Source: Phytophthora quininea
Taxonomy: Eukaryota; Oomycota; Peronosporomycetes; Peronosporales; Peronosporaceae
NCBI GenBank assembly: GCA_011947345.1
Contig: JAAVTG010000027.1
Coordinates: 1 to 54,046, forward strand
Direction of reading: 5' to 3'
DNA: 54,046 nt
Of this stretch, positions 27,780-38,855 are shown piece after piece. The position numbers were made by a program, and so were the translations under genes. A model generated the notes under the pieces. The model did no database searches and was not told where the DNA came from. It was given only the letters and a program-made list of their open reading frames with translations. Every line of letters begins with the position of its first letter. Position 1 is the stretch's first letter.

Positions 27780-29430
27780 TCCTTCTTAACAAAGTTCAAC
27801 AATTCGCTTCTTGCAATGGATGCTGAAAACTAAGCGAACACTTGTTACTGACACTTTTGCTAACTCGCTTGTATACGATGAACACGGAGTAGCAGACAAA
27901 AGTATATTAAAACCGCTTTAAGCACCGCTCCTGAAAACCCACCGCTCGCCTTTGATCGCATCACGGCTCGGGATTTTATGACATGGGTGTTTTCGATGAA
28001 GAAAAGCAACGGAGATAACCATAGTTTCTCAAATTATGCTGGACATCGGTCTGCCTTTTGCAATCTCTTTCAAGATTATCACTGCGTGATGTCTTCCGAG
28101 TTGGAGCGTAAATTAAGCTGTCATTTTAAGGGGATCCAGTGCAAAGTAGCTGCAATGATCAGTCAGGGATACGGAACGATCAAAGGAGAAAGAGATTCAA
28201 TTCAATGCCTTTTGGAGAGTACAAGCAAGTTGCGCTGGTGATGCTGAAGTGCGCGTCACGGGGCATGACATTGGAACAAACCTTTATGATTCTGTCATGT
28301 AATTTAATGCCGCGAGCTTCGAATACTGTGTCAATTTGCTATGGCCATCTGGAGTGGCAAAATGACGCTCTCTGTGTGTATTTCCCCGTATGAAGAATGA
28401 TCAGCGAGGAACTCGGCCTCGAGACCCGCGGCATGTGTACGCGAATCCGCTTTCGCCTGGAAGTTGTCCTGTACTCACACTTGGTGAGCGAACAAGGCAG
28501 CGGAATTGGTTATCGAGTTTATAACGCGCTATTATTGCACATTCAACAGGTGTATACTGGGCTACCTATGGCATCGACGACAATGATGTTCATCTATTCC
28601 CCGGTATCGATGAATATGAGCAATTTAGAAATGTCTTTGGCAGGGTCTTAAAAGGACCAGAAGTGACTGTAGAAATTGAGCGATTGCAGATGAAATTAGC
28701 ACACATTCAATACACAAACGAGCTTCAACATATTGTTCGTCAGGGTCGACAGCGTGTCTACCACCGGTTGCCGTTCATGTATGTGCAGGGTGGTCGCTGG
28801 GAGGCGTGCAAGACCACTATCTCCGTCACGATGCAGCTAGAGACATGTTTGTCGGTCGTACTGTGAGTGGACTTCCAATATTGCCACCTCGATTTGCTGT
28901 TAGCGATAGAGAGATCCAAAAGAAATACAAAATTGCTTCCCCAATATTCCCAAGGGGTCGAGTTTGTCGTCGAATTTGCGTTGGCTTTTCTAATTTACCA
29001 CACTGATTTTCTCCACCAGCGATTATCGAAAGATCACCCACTCTTCCAATCCCCACTCTTTGAATACACGCGACCGTAGCTGATCGAACAAATTGTCATC
29101 TGCGAAGAGACACCGAAAACTCTAAAATGCAGCCGAGTGGAGTTCCTCCACACGTGATGATCTTAAGTGAAATACGAGCTGCCCGCAATGAGTTGGAAGA
29201 GGCGTCAGAATTGCGAACGGTTGATATGCAAATATCACCGAGTCACAGAACACGTTGTATGGCCGTTTATACCGGGTGTGGAATCAATTCGTGAAGATCG
29301 AGCAATTGCGACTGAAGTGCCAACTTGTGATCCAATGGCGGCATTGATTATGAAGCATCTGGAAGGTGTACTTCAGCGTCTTCATCCGACCAGTCCAAAT
29401 GCGAGTGCCAGCATGCATTAGCAATTGGGT
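27780..29430 (+). pseudogene. Crypton-type tyrosine recombinase, degenerate, catalytic Arg lost
   Basis: Successive plus frames read as one tyrosine recombinase of the kind abundant in oomycete Cryptons. The N-terminal core-binding part has LLAMDAEN and ITARDFMTWVFSMKK. The middle reads FMILSCNLMPRASNTVSICYGHLEW, then RPRDPRHVYANPL, YGIDDNDVHLFPGIDEYE. The catalytic part follows. At about 28701-28721 the Arg region reads THSIHKRAS where family members have an Arg in that box (RKG). Downstream are the His region (AVHVCAGWSLGGVQ) and the Tyr region (DHYLRHDAARDMF). The tail IRAARNELEEASELRTVD is near 29165-29220. At least four frame changes and several stops make it dead. Confidence 0.8.
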
Positions 29431-29546
29431 AGATAACTCAGACAGTGACGTCAATGAAGACGTTAGGTTCGCGCAACCTAGCCTCTATGTGGCATAGTGC
29501 CGGGAATTCCCGTGCCAGCCCCCGTCTCATTCTGATCCAGGCCATA

Positions 29547-29561
29547 GGTGTGGACCACACC
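29547..29561. repeat. Odd palindrome GGTGTGG-A-CCACACC
   Basis: Seven-base arms around a central A. The core GTGGACCAC also occurs at 29602-29610 and 38856-38864. Confidence 0.7.
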
Positions 29562-29598
29562 GGACCGGGACCAGGACGCAATCGGGACTGGGGCCAGT

Positions 29599-29613
29599 GA
29601 TGTGGACCACATC
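29599..29613. repeat. Odd palindrome GATGTGG-A-CCACATC
   Basis: Seven-base arms around a central A, 52 bases after the first copy of the same core. Confidence 0.7.
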
Positions 29614-30332
29614 GGGTCCGAACCTCAAGCTGTCCCGTCTCGCGGCCCCGGTCAGGATCTGCGCTGGCTTCTATACCCAAGCCAAGTCAAATCCAGACGA
29701 CCCACTACGAGGCGACGCTTTCTTCCCGGGACGGGACGAAGCGCCTTCCATCCGGACCATACTCGGTCGCGGTCAAGTACGACGCGCCATAGTGCTTCCT
29801 AGTCAAGTTGATCAAGGTACGCACCCGAATCGCGTTGGGGCATCGTCGAGAGCCGAACTGGGTCCATAGTAAATTCAAGTATAGTTCATAGGAACGTAAC
29901 TCGCCCCGGCGAAGGCTGGGGCGACCAATTCAGTCTACCTTTTCCCCTCTGGTGCGCGAGTGTTCTCTTGAGTGCGATCATCTGGGACCAGGGCCACCGA
30001 GGGCCGGGGCTGTGCTTAAGGCTATTCCGGTAATATTTCCATTCTTTTTGCCTACATTCCCCAAGGAGCTAGGCATTTCATATTTGAGTGTCCCGGCAGC
30101 GGTCTGGCCGACCCGGGCTCGGGTTTGCACATTTCATATTACTAGGGCCATCGCCCCGGAGTCTTCCGTCCAAAAGAAAAGATATTGTGTGTCGTGTTCC
30201 CGGCCCCGGACATAGGCAGTGTCCCGGACCGTTGTGTGTATAACTGCCGCCCGCAGCTCACTAGCACCAGGTCGAGACGTTCTTTGAACAACTTGGTGAC
30301 CGGTCCCTGATCAAACAACCGTTTTTGAAGGG

Positions 30333-30923
30333 GTGCACAAGTTAAAGGTACTGACCGGCCCAGGGCCCTCCGTTCCCGGTCCCGAACAGGGTCCCAAAGG
30401 AACTTTTCAGTGGGAGGATCCCCAGGTCACGGACCCAGATAAATCCCTCGTCCGGGCGGAGTCGTCTGACTCACTTGGGAGTATCCCGTGTACAAAACCA
30501 GAAAGCCCATGCGCTACATCACATCTATCCGATTCAAAACTGGGGCGGCGCCATGCATCTCTTTCCTTTTGGTGTAGACCTGCCGTCCGGATCACCAGAA
30601 CAAGCTTGGCTCCAATGGTGCTGTGGAGACTCCGTGAAAAAGCTGCCCCGTTGCGGATCATGCGCCCTGCCGACTTAAATACCCTTAACCAACGCAAACG
30701 ACTCAGTGATTTGAAGTTCTTGATGCAAAAGATTGAGAGAACAGCAAAAGCACGAGGTCTTTCGGCAGCAAAAGTCACAGATGCTGAAGCGGTATCCATT
30801 TTCAAACGGTGTAAATCAGCCATAGAAGTTCCTAACGAGACTCGTAAAGCGGGACAAGTCGATGAACATCGTCTGTCCGTCGTCTATTGTTTTTGCGAGG
30901 GATTTTTCTCTCGCCACTCTTGA
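30333..30923 (+). CDS. Hypothetical protein, probable mobile-element fragment
   Basis: A 196-codon frame. Its first ~105 residues look like translated non-coding sequence. The second part (about 30680-30870) is helical and charged (KFLMQKIERTAKARGL, DAEAVSIFKRCKSAIEV) and looks like real coding sequence. I recognise no family. Its position among decayed elements suggests part of a transposon ORF. Confidence 0.3.
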   Translation: MHKLKVLTGPGPSVPGPEQGPKGTFQWEDPQVTDPDKSLVRAESSDSLGSIPCTKPESPCATSHLSDSKLGRRHASLSFWCRPAVRITRTSLAPMVLWRLREKAAPLRIMRPADLNTLNQRKRLSDLKFLMQKIERTAKARGLSAAKVTDAEAVSIFKRCKSAIEVPNETRKAGQVDEHRLSVVYCFCEGFFSRHS

Positions 30924-32051
30924 GCAATTGCGTCAAACGATATTCCCTGAGGAACATACAGCTCATGAATTCCTTGTAGCAAAGTGCACGCTTTTTGCTT
31001 ATCGATCATGTACGTGCGCTTCGGTAACTTGTGGAAACATCTTTAAAAGTTTGTGGATAGCGCGTTCTTCGTCATCGTAGCCATCTGGACCGCCGCATTG
31101 AGGCACATTCCTTGGTTGATGTACGCGCCATTAGCTCATGGAGAATATGCGCAACGACTCGCGTTGTAAATTTTGAGAGACTCACCGACTTCGCCCTTGA
31201 CCTTCCGGTCAATGATCAATTTCATCACGGCAGACAGACAACCCCGAAAGAAGTTTGTGTCCAATTTGGGTATCTCCTTTTTCTTGAAGCAGTCAAAATA
31301 CGTTTACGTTCGCCAGCGGGTAGGCTTCCAGTACACCCTTGTTCATATCAGCGAGAACTTCTTCCCATGGTAGAGCTCGTCCAGGCAGAAACCTTACTCC
31401 TCGCTTGCATAAAGTGTTCGTGGTTGTCTTCACCGCGACGCAGTCCGTGGTCTTGTTATCGGCAATGCGTTTTGCTCGATATACTCTCCTGACTCGAGGT
31501 CATTCTTTTCCGATTGGAAGTGTTTCGTCCATTAAGGACGTCTTGTCTGGCGCGAATCGCTTTCTTCCCGGCATGGTGAATTGCGGAATGAAGAAAGCCG
31601 GCCGAAAAAGCCCCTCCAAAACGACTGGTCGTCGGGAAAAAGGCTTTGGCGCAATGTTCCGAAATCACTTGAGAGTTGCTCAGCATAACTTGTTGGCTTT
31701 ATTGCAGGTCAATGAGCAGAGAAGACTTGCGTACCGCGTCAACATAAACTCAATGCACTGTGAGACGAGATGAGAGTTCTGGAATCGACAATTCTCGAAC
31801 ACGGAGCAGCAGTGTGGACTTGCAGCAGTTTGTGTCGTACCAGCAAACGTGCGGCACATCCGACCTCGACCACAGCAAACACGAATGAGTGTAGCAGCAC
31901 CGCAGCGATAACCTCAAGGCGAAAACACAAAGCGCAAACACAAAAGCACAAAAAGAAAGCCATATTGCGATGCAGGAAGAGAAATTGACCTTCATCACGG
32001 GTTTCACTGAAAATGCCGCCCCCACCTGAATAATTTTAATGGACATTTGTT
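30924..32051. other. Region without a recognised gene; minus-strand coding-like fragments
   Basis: On the minus strand around 31335-31575 there is a coding-like stretch (MPGRKRFAPDKTSLMDETL, then after a stop FLPGRALPWEEVLADMNKG) interrupted by stops. It looks like a decayed gene, but I cannot name it. Confidence 0.35.
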
Positions 32052-32330
32052 ATGCATCTTCCCGAGGAGCGAACGATATGCTCTCGCATACGTTTACACG
32101 GTTTCTCCACTCACCAGATTGCTGCAATTGTTGATGTCTCCAAACGTACAGTGTATCGATGGTTATCTGGAAAGAGATTAAGGGCGAGATCGCTTGCATC
32201 GACGCAAGCTCAACGATCTTCATTCGGACGACATGGTAAGCTTTTTCCTTCTCCAAAACCTAGCACGCTCTTGAAAGGCGTGCGATACATTGAAAAAAAT
32301 GTTTGGTATCCATATGATGAGTGCCGATGA
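32052..32330 (+). pseudogene. HTH transposase-like fragment
   Basis: A 92-codon frame with a clear helix-turn-helix (FSTHQIAAIVDVSKRTVYRWL) like the DNA-binding start of Tc1/mariner-type or related transposases. The downstream DDE core expected in such a protein is not found; the sequence to 32580 is broken. No inverted repeats detected. Confidence 0.5.
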
Positions 32331-33007
32331 CACGCCGGGTGAAGCCGAATGGAGTTCGCAATGGATTCCGTGGACGAACCACATTCAAGAGAACGGCATG
32401 TCGTTCTACGGTTGATTGGTCTGGGAGTTTCAAGGTGTAGTCGAGAAGAGGATGGAAAAGTTCCCAACGAGAAGGGGATCCGAGCGTTCTCGCCGGGACT
32501 ACTCTATCTGGTTTTTACTTGCGCATCAAAAAGCGAGTGGATGGTTATCACTGGGATGTACATCGCTATCGGTGGACAGTGAGTGATATACAATCCGTTC
32601 AACATCGCTCGTTGGGAAACTAGACGTGTCTGGAGTGCCCTCTCTCCTACCTAAAGTGAATCGGGCGAGCAACAACCGGCCGGCCACAAGCGAAGGGTCT
32701 TCCGGTCGCAGCAGGCAAGACAGCTTTGTCCGAGCACCAACGGAAAACGACGCCGATCGTCTGCTGCAAGCGCAGTGTTTACGAATCGTCTAAAACGTAT
32801 CATCTTGGCTGTAATTTACATAGAACAGCACTTTCTTATACAGCACTCAAGTGAATTCCCGTAAAACGTGCGGATAATCTGACCGTTAACACCGTCCAGC
32901 TGGTTCTCGGCACCGTAAAAGCGTCCGGATGCAGCTTCGACGCTGTGCAGCTCCGGACAGCCCGACATGCCGTTGCCATTTCGCGACCAGCAAGACATTC
33001 CCCACAC
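32331..33007. other. Transposase remnant and upstream region of the temptin-like gene
   Basis: 32340-32580 continues in broken frames from the HTH fragment. 32600-33007 has no recognisable coding content and should hold the promoter of the gene at 33008. Confidence 0.35.
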
Positions 33008-33579
33008 ATGCGACCTGTCACTCTCGCAGCGATCGCGGCCGTACTCCCGTGCGTGGCGGGGTACGCCAAGTACGTGGCGCTCATCCCGAACGGCGGCAAT
33101 GTACCGGACTCGCCCAACATCGGCCACCTGGACCCGTCGGGCCAGACAGGCGTCAACGACTTTGGCAAGGCGTTCGCCTCCGCTGGCAACGCATGGACCA
33201 CCAGTCTGTGCCAGGAAGACACGGACGGCGACGGCTACACCAACGGCCAGGAGCTGGGCGACCCGTGCTGCACGTGGACCACCAGCAACACCGCCGGGCT
33301 CGTCACCTCCGGCGTGAGCCATCCGTCCGACGCCACGAAGATCCCGACGAACTCGAGCTGCTGGCAGGCTGCACCAGCGGCGGCGGCACTAACTCAACAG
33401 GAAGCGGAGCGATGAGCGACGTGGTCGGCACGGTGTCTCCGGCTGGAGGAACCTCGGCCATGCCCCCGACGACGACGAAGACGACTCGTCCGAGAGCGCG
33501 GTGTTGACATCCGATGCGTCCACCATCACGATTAGTATTGCTGTTGTTGCGGCCGCCGCAGTCGCACTAGTATTGTAGA
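33008..33579 (+). CDS. Temptin-like secreted protein with GPI-type tail (frame changes near the 3' end)
   Basis: ATG 33008 gives a signal peptide (MRPVTLAAIAAVLPCVAGY) and a temptin-like domain with ALIPNGGNVPD, HLDPSGQTGVNDFGKAF, LCQEDTDGDGYTNGQELGDPCC and GVSHPSDATKIP. The Cys residues form disulphides in the family. The frame from the ATG ends at 33415. A Gly/Ser/Thr-rich linker continues in another frame (about 33370-33480). An acidic stretch plus hydrophobic tail (ITISIAVVAAAAVALVL) reads in the third frame to TAG 33577-33579. The whole suggests a cell-surface GPI-anchored protein with two one-base shifts. I chose 33008 over the upstream in-frame ATG because it begins the signal peptide. 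Confidence 0.75.
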
Positions 33580-33745
33580 TGTCAAGTGCCGTCATTTTAA
33601 ACGTTAACGTAGTGAGTTGCTCGACGTTGTTGGTGTATTTAAAAGTGTACAATCTCCCCAGGTCCATCGGCGCTCGAAGATGCAGAAGATGAATAGCCAA
33701 AACCTCCCGAACGAACGCAGCTCAAGTGTTGGAATGCTTTTCGGT

Positions 33746-34270
33746 TTACTTGGGTGACGGGATCACGAACACGATGATGAGGATCACCACGAGCACGGCG
33801 ATGACACCATAGAGCTTGCAGGCTTTCTTCTTGCGCGCGTTCACTTCTCGTGCGGCCTGCTCTTCCCGATTGATGTCCTGCGTCGCGTTGTCCATCCGCT
33901 ACAGCATATCAAAGAACGTAAGGACCTGTAGCTGTCCAGTATACAACAATGGGTCCTCTGTACGCACGTTGCCAATGTCGTCGATCATGATGTTCTGCTC
34001 CACCACCTCGCCATTGATGGCGTGCGCCTGGTTCTTGAGCCCCACCACGCCGCCGTGGATCTGGTCCAGCATGGCGTCCTGCCGCGCCTGGTCGTCCGCG
34101 CGGCGGCGGTCGAACTGCTGCTGGGCGTCCATCTCGCGGTAGTTGCGGTCGCTTCGGTCGTCACGGGGCATGGCTGTGTCTGTGTCTGTGTGGACTCCCG
34201 GGCGGAGAGAAGGCGATTGACCACGGTCGGGCACAGCCTCGTCCTCGCTCTGCTGTTGTTGGTATGAAGC
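33746..34270 (-). CDS. Q-SNARE, C-terminal exons (33746-33898 and 33968-34270)
   Basis: Two exons on the minus strand are joined by a 69-base intron (33899-33967) with GT...AG ends. Joining them gives a continuous SNARE helix. The central-layer Gln is in VVEQNIMIDDIGN before the junction and RMDNATQDINRE follows after it. The protein ends in a single membrane anchor (VIAVLVVILIIVFVI). It resembles Qc-SNAREs of the syntaxin-8 type, which drive fusion at endosomes. An acceptor CATAG just upstream of 34270 suggests a further 5' exon. A GTGAGT donor at 34610-34615 and open minus frames up to 34887 make 34616-34887 a candidate for it, but I cannot fix the start. It is the one clear housekeeping gene here. 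Confidence 0.8.
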
Positions 34271-34940
34271 CTATGTCGGCCCTGGCTTTTGGGTTGCCAT
34301 AGTGAACGCAAGTCAAATGCATTGTCACAGAAAAAACCACTTCGAAATGGGTAGCGAAATGGGCAAGAAAACCTGGCAAGAACAGCAACATGATGAAGAG
34401 CAAGAAGAGCAAGACGTTGCTGTTCGTGCTGTCGATTTCGGTGAACTAGGTAGATTTTTGCGGACGGAGACTCTATGTCGGTCCCAACTGATGTGTTCGA
34501 CTCGCTCGTTGCTGAATTGCAGAGCTCTTCGGGTGTCTGCAGCGGCAGCACCAGGCACAGGGATTTCCTCAACCTTCTCAAGTTTCACCGCTGCACGAGC
34601 TCTCAGAAAACTCACCATTAACACTGGCATTACCGTCGCTGTTGGACAGATCCCCGCAGAGATCAAACGGCCAGCCGAAGAGCTCAAGCCGAGGTGGCTT
34701 AGGCGTTTGCAATGCCTCGCGGTGAAATCTCGCGAGCTTGTGCAGAACGCGGACTTCCAACGTTTGCTGTTCTCCACGTGCCGGCACTGCCGGGTGGTGC
34801 CGACTCCATTTGCTCCTGAAGCAGTCGCTCGATCGTAGTCGCACTTGTGCTCGGCTCTTTGACATTCGCGAATTGGACTCGAGGCATCGCAGCGCTTGAA
34901 GTAGAACGCTCTTCAGCTAGAAGAAGACACCGCCACAGAT

Positions 34941-35547
34941 ATGCAGGTTTTCCGCGCCGCCATCGTCGCAGCTGTCGTCGTCGCTGCCGTTCACGCGCAG
35001 GACGCCGCCACCGTGTCCCCGGACGCCTCCACCACCACGTCCAACACCGTCGACACCGACGACCTCCTGCTCGGCACCGGCTCCAGCGCCATCGGTTCGT
35101 TCGGCAGCGGTTCCTCTAACATCCCCCGAGTTTGATCGGCAGCGGAAGCTCCGCCGCCAACAGCGCTAACTCGGCTCTCGAGGACACCACCACCTTCAGC
35201 GACATCGGAAGTCTCGACGCTGGCAGCGCCGGCTCCGGTATCTCGATTTCCGACTCCAGCGCGTCGTCCACGACGGACGTGACGGTCGGGTCGCTCGACT
35301 CCAGCGCCTCGCTCGCCAACACGACGGTCGGTGACTCGAGCGCGAGTGCTGTTGCGTCGGTCGGCGCCAGCTCCACAGGATCCTCCGCGGCCACCTCCAA
35401 GTCGTCGACCAGTTCGAGCTCGAAGGAGGCGTCGGCGTCGGCAGCGTCTGCTTCTAAGTCCCATGGGTCGAGCGGTGGTTCGGCTGTAGCCTCGACGTTT
35501 GGCGTCGCAGCGACGGGGTCGTGCTCGTCGTCTCATACTTCTTGTAG
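34941..35547 (+). CDS. Ser/Thr-rich secreted protein with GPI-type tail, copy 1 (frameshifted)
   Basis: ATG 34941 begins a signal peptide (MQVFRAAIVAAVVVAAVHAQ). A Ser/Thr/Ala-rich, probably O-glycosylated body follows. The first frame stops at 35135. A one-base change in the CCCCC run near 35125 restores the body in the next frame (LIGSGSSAANS onward). Near 35510 another change gives a short hydrophobic end (VVLVVSYFL) with TAG 35545-35547. It is a tandem relative of the gene at 35957. Such proteins coat the oomycete cell wall. As written it is broken twice. Confidence 0.65.
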
Positions 35548-35956
35548 AAAGCATCGATGTCTGTGCCGGTAGCTCACTCGGACGTAGCGCTCGCTTTTAC
35601 GGAAGTCGTGTTTGTATGCAGTTGCCGGTGTTCATGATAGTGTTGTCGCTTGTTGCCTTTTTGCTTCACGGTTGGCGTGAGTTTTTCAGCGGCGGCGTGA
35701 CCGATAGTGGTGGACACCAACCGAGTGGATTCTCGCCATGAGCATTCCGGGGTTATCCTGGTGCACTCGAGCGGCCACAACTCTGTATACTACGTGCCCA
35801 GTACGCTCATGAGATGATCTGTCCGCTCTGTAAGGCTCCTCGGCCCAAGTCGCTCGGTCGTCCTCACATTTGCTAGTCGCATGCATTGAGTCATTCATCA
35901 ATTCGACTCGAGACTCGCACCTGAAGTACAGCCACCCTTTCATCAAGAAGACCGCC

Positions 35957-36496
35957 ATGCAGCTTTTCCGTGCCGTTATTGCCGCAGCACTTGCCACCAG
36001 CGCCGTGTGCGCTCAAGAGGTCGCCTCTGTTGCTTCGAGCAACACCGTCGAGGTGGACGACACTTTGGTCGCCGCCACCACTGCCAGTACTACTACCGGC
36101 ACCGTTTCCGCTGCCAGCGCTACCACCGACATCGAAATCACCAGCGCGTATGCCGCTAGCAGCTCGTCCAGCGTGGAGACGACGACGGTCGGAGCCACCT
36201 CTAGTTCCGACACGGCCAATTTGACGACAGTCGGCACCGTTTCGAGTTCAAGCACCGCCACGGACACCACCACCATCACAACCAGTTCCACCGGTTCCAC
36301 GGACACCACTGCGGCATCCTCGAGCACGTCAAGTTCCACGACGGACACGACAACCTCGGATACGACCGACACCACCACGTCGGCTTCGGCCGCCTCAGCT
36401 TCATCCTCGAGTGGGTCGAGCGGTGCAGTGTCGCTAACAGGCGCTGTTGGCTCCACTGCGGTTAGCATCGCCCTCGTCGCTTCCTGTTTCTTGTAA
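35957..36496 (+). CDS. Ser/Thr-rich secreted protein with GPI-type tail, copy 2 (intact)
   Basis: 179 residues from ATG 35957. Signal peptide MQLFRAVIAAALATSAVCAQ, then a low-complexity Ser/Thr/Ala body dominated by short TDTT and SSS runs, then a hydrophobic C-terminus (VSIALVASCFL) preceded by small residues, as expected for GPI attachment. It shares the MQ[VL]FRA start and layout with copy 1, about 1 kb upstream, so this is a tandem duplication. The body should be heavily O-glycosylated. No enzymatic domain. An upstream in-frame start exists at 35870 but would put 29 residues before the signal peptide. Confidence 0.75.
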   Translation: MQLFRAVIAAALATSAVCAQEVASVASSNTVEVDDTLVAATTASTTTGTVSAASATTDIEITSAYAASSSSSVETTTVGATSSSDTANLTTVGTVSSSSTATDTTTITTSSTGSTDTTAASSSTSSSTTDTTTSDTTDTTTSASAASASSSSGSSGAVSLTGAVGSTAVSIALVASCFL

Positions 36497-36563
36497 GTAG
36501 AAGATGAAGACACAGAAGCAGTGCAAAATGAACACGTGTATTTCCGCGAACACCAAGAAACCC

Positions 36564-36898
36564 CTAGTTGTCGGTGACATGCGCTACCCGCGTCAGCTTC
36601 TTGAGCTGCTTGGCCACCTTCGCCTTCGTGGCCCACTCTAATCTTTGCAGCGTCTTGATGAATTTGGCCGAAAATCCAGCTTGTACGAACTTGTCGAGGT
36701 TCCAGCCTCGAAAGATGCTGTTTTGTCGGTCTATGATGCTTTGACCTCCTGGGCTCCACTTAAGTCGCCTCCCTTGATTCGTAGTTGGCGCCTCATTGTC
36801 GCTGCCGAGTTGTCTCGGGGTCTTCTTGATTTCCGCAGAGACTTGAGCCGATGAAAGCGCGATGGCCGTAGCAATAACAAAGACGGGGTGATGCGCAT
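36564..36898 (-). pseudogene. Small secreted effector-like family, member 1 (frameshift in leader)
   Basis: Minus strand. ATG 36898 starts MRI, then a one-base shift is needed to read the hydrophobic leader (VFVIATAIALSSAQVSA). The mature part has RQLG, GRRLKWSPG and a C-terminal module GWNLDKFVQAGFSAKFIKTLQRL ending at 36564. The RQLG and GRRLK motifs are reminiscent of the RXLR-dEER translocation region. Without the shift there is no signal peptide in frame. Related to members at 37402, 38185, 42140, 46684, 47284 and 48394. Confidence 0.6.
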
Positions 36899-37401
36899 GA
36901 CAGCCGTGGGTTTTCCTTGCCTTGATCAAGTGGAGGTGAAACGTGAAATGTGTCGACTGAATGGTGACCCGCAGCGTACCAGTACTGAGGCATATCCTGG
37001 TAATATGCGGCTCCATGTTGTTTACATGCAAGTTGATCCCATCATCTATAGGAATCTCCGCCTTGCCTGCTGGTATCTGTCTGCTACTAGCGAATATCCA
37101 CCAACACGGTTCGCTGTACATTTTCGCAAGTTGAGAAGTTAAGATTAACGCTTTAATCATTATCCCCACGCAAATGGTGCCGTGTTAAATGTGTTGAGCT
37201 CCCTGGTCGATTATGAATTGTTGCGCATTATTGAATCAGCGCCAAAGTGCGCAAAGTAGCGCCAAGTCCACAATGGAATACTGCATCGTTCGAACGCTAC
37301 TGGAAACCAGGCAGTAAGCAACGTCATTCATTACAGAGTCGTGTTATGTGGTGCATTAATCAGCCGAAATACTTAGGCGTTGGTGATATGTGCTGACCGG
37401 G

Positions 37402-37743
37402 TCAGCTTCTTGGTTCCCTTGGCTTCGTTGGCTTTCCCTTCTTCCTAAGTATCTTCAGCTTCTTGACGAAGGTGACCGACCTCCCAGCCGTCGCAACCTT
37501 TCTCTGGTAATCCCAGCCCTTGATGATCCCGGTCCGCAACTTTGCAGTAGCCCTAGCGCCGGGGCTCGTCTTGAGTCTTCTTTCTTGGCTGGAAGGAAGT
37601 GCCTCGCTGTCCTGGACGAGCAATCTCGAGTTATCCGCCTCAGTGTTGGCCCGCAGAGACGTCTTCGCCGCCATTGAGGGGTCGGCTTGTGAGAGCGCGA
37701 AGAAGATGGCTGAAGCGAGGAGAACGACGAAATTGACGCGCAT
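37402..37743 (-). CDS. Small secreted effector-like family, member 2 (intact)
   Basis: 113 residues from ATG 37743, chosen because it starts the signal peptide (MRVNFVVLLASAIFFALSQA). The mature protein has SRLLVQDSE, then SQERRLKTSPG, resembling a non-canonical RXLR followed by a dEER-like ERR. The basic C-terminal module is GWDYQRKVATAG...TFVKKLKIL with a Lys-rich end. It is the only member of the family in the window that is open from signal peptide to the shared C-terminal module. Host-directed secretion is inferred from the motifs; the biochemical role is unknown. Confidence 0.65.
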   Translation of the reverse strand: MRVNFVVLLASAIFFALSQADPSMAAKTSLRANTEADNSRLLVQDSEALPSSQERRLKTSPGARATAKLRTGIIKGWDYQRKVATAGRSVTFVKKLKILRKKGKPTKPREPRS

Positions 37744-38184
37744 GACACTTGATAAGGTCCTCTTCTTCAGCGAGTGGTGGCGAGTCGAGAAATGAGTAAA
37801 AGCCATTCTGCGTCAAGTCATTTCCACTAAGGCACTGTCGAGCCGATCCCAACAATGATCATTGAGATTTGTTTGCTGTTGCGCCTGGCAATCTGCTGGC
37901 GTCGAAGTGCGAGTGTACTGAAGCGTGCATCCTTCTTCTTCTGGTCGTCGACTTGCGGCATCACAAGCAGATCTCTCCGGTGTCTAGGACGGTTAGTACA
38001 CAGCTTCGCTGGCACTCGAGTGTCATACAATATCGCCTGACAGGGAATGCTTCCCAGCATGGCCAAACATTCTCGCAAGCAAAAAGCAAGCATTGGTTCG
38101 TGGAGTTTATCCACATTCTCCGATGTGATAATTAAATCAGTAAACTAGTCTTCTCTCTGCGGCCGTTGGAGGCGCACTGTCAAG

Positions 38185-38307
38185 TCATCTCGATTGTTTA
38201 GGCTCGGCGCGGGTTCTGAGAGCCGACTTGCTCGTTGCCAACGCAGTAGCAGATGAAAGTACCAGCAAGACGACCGAAGCAATGAGCAGGACGAAATTAA
38301 TGCGCAT
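38185..38307 (-). pseudogene. Small secreted effector-like family, member 3 (truncated)
   Basis: A 40-codon frame: signal peptide (MRINFVLLIASVVLLVLSS) and a start of the mature part (SKSALRTRAEP), then a stop. The leader and the LRTxAE segment match member 2. The C-terminal module is missing. Confidence 0.6.
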
Positions 38308-38667
38308 ATATTGGATAAGGTCGTGGGTTTTTCTCCTCTTGAGTAAGCGCGGAATGCGCTTTCCACGGCAGCTTGTAGTCAACAAGATAGTGATCCCATG
38401 CTGTGAGTCGACAGCGGACCGACTCGGTATGGATCGATCGACGCCAGCGGTCGTCATCATTTGCGAACGCCTGCTGGGATATCGTAGCGTGATCTGTCCG
38501 AACGTTGAGAGAATTCTTGTACTTCGCAGAGGCCAGGAAAACTTTCCGACACTCGTAACCGGCAGTGGCCAACACGTTGAACACGTTGGACACTGCCACA
38601 AGCTCGACAACTACCGATGAGAATCCCTTTACCTGTACATCAAATGCATCTCACGCAATGCTCCCAT
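38308..38667. other. Intergenic, nothing recognised
   Basis: Separates a small effector fragment from the Helitron. It presumably includes the upstream region of the minus-strand effector. Confidence 0.3.
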
Positions 38668-38691
38668 CTTAAGACTACTACTAAAGACTTG

Positions 38692-38735
38692 CTGTCTGTC
38701 CGTTTGTCTGTCAGTCTGTCGGTCGGTCCGTCGCC
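38692..38735. repeat. Imperfect GTCY tetranucleotide tract
   Basis: A run of about ten GTCT/GTCC/GTCG/GTCA units near the putative Helitron 5' end. Confidence 0.6.
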
Positions 38736-38855
38736 GAGTTTCGATGGACAAGATCCGGCGCTGCCATTGGCTGCCGAGCGCCAGCGACGGCGGCGCCCAT
38801 TCGCCAAAAGAGTTTCGGCCAATCGCTGCCGAGCGGAGCGAAGGCGGCCCGAGTC

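Larger units (their letters stand above)
29431..30332. other. Non-coding GC-rich region with two odd palindromes
   Basis: No recognisable protein. It contains the near-perfect palindromes at 29547-29561 and 29599-29613, both centred on GTGGACCAC. Confidence 0.5.

Noticed and set aside
36013..36759. A 248-codon minus-strand ORF with Val/Glu-rich sequence
   Set aside because: It is the antisense shadow of the Ser/Thr-rich gene at 35957-36496; the repetitive Ser/Thr codons keep the opposite strand open.
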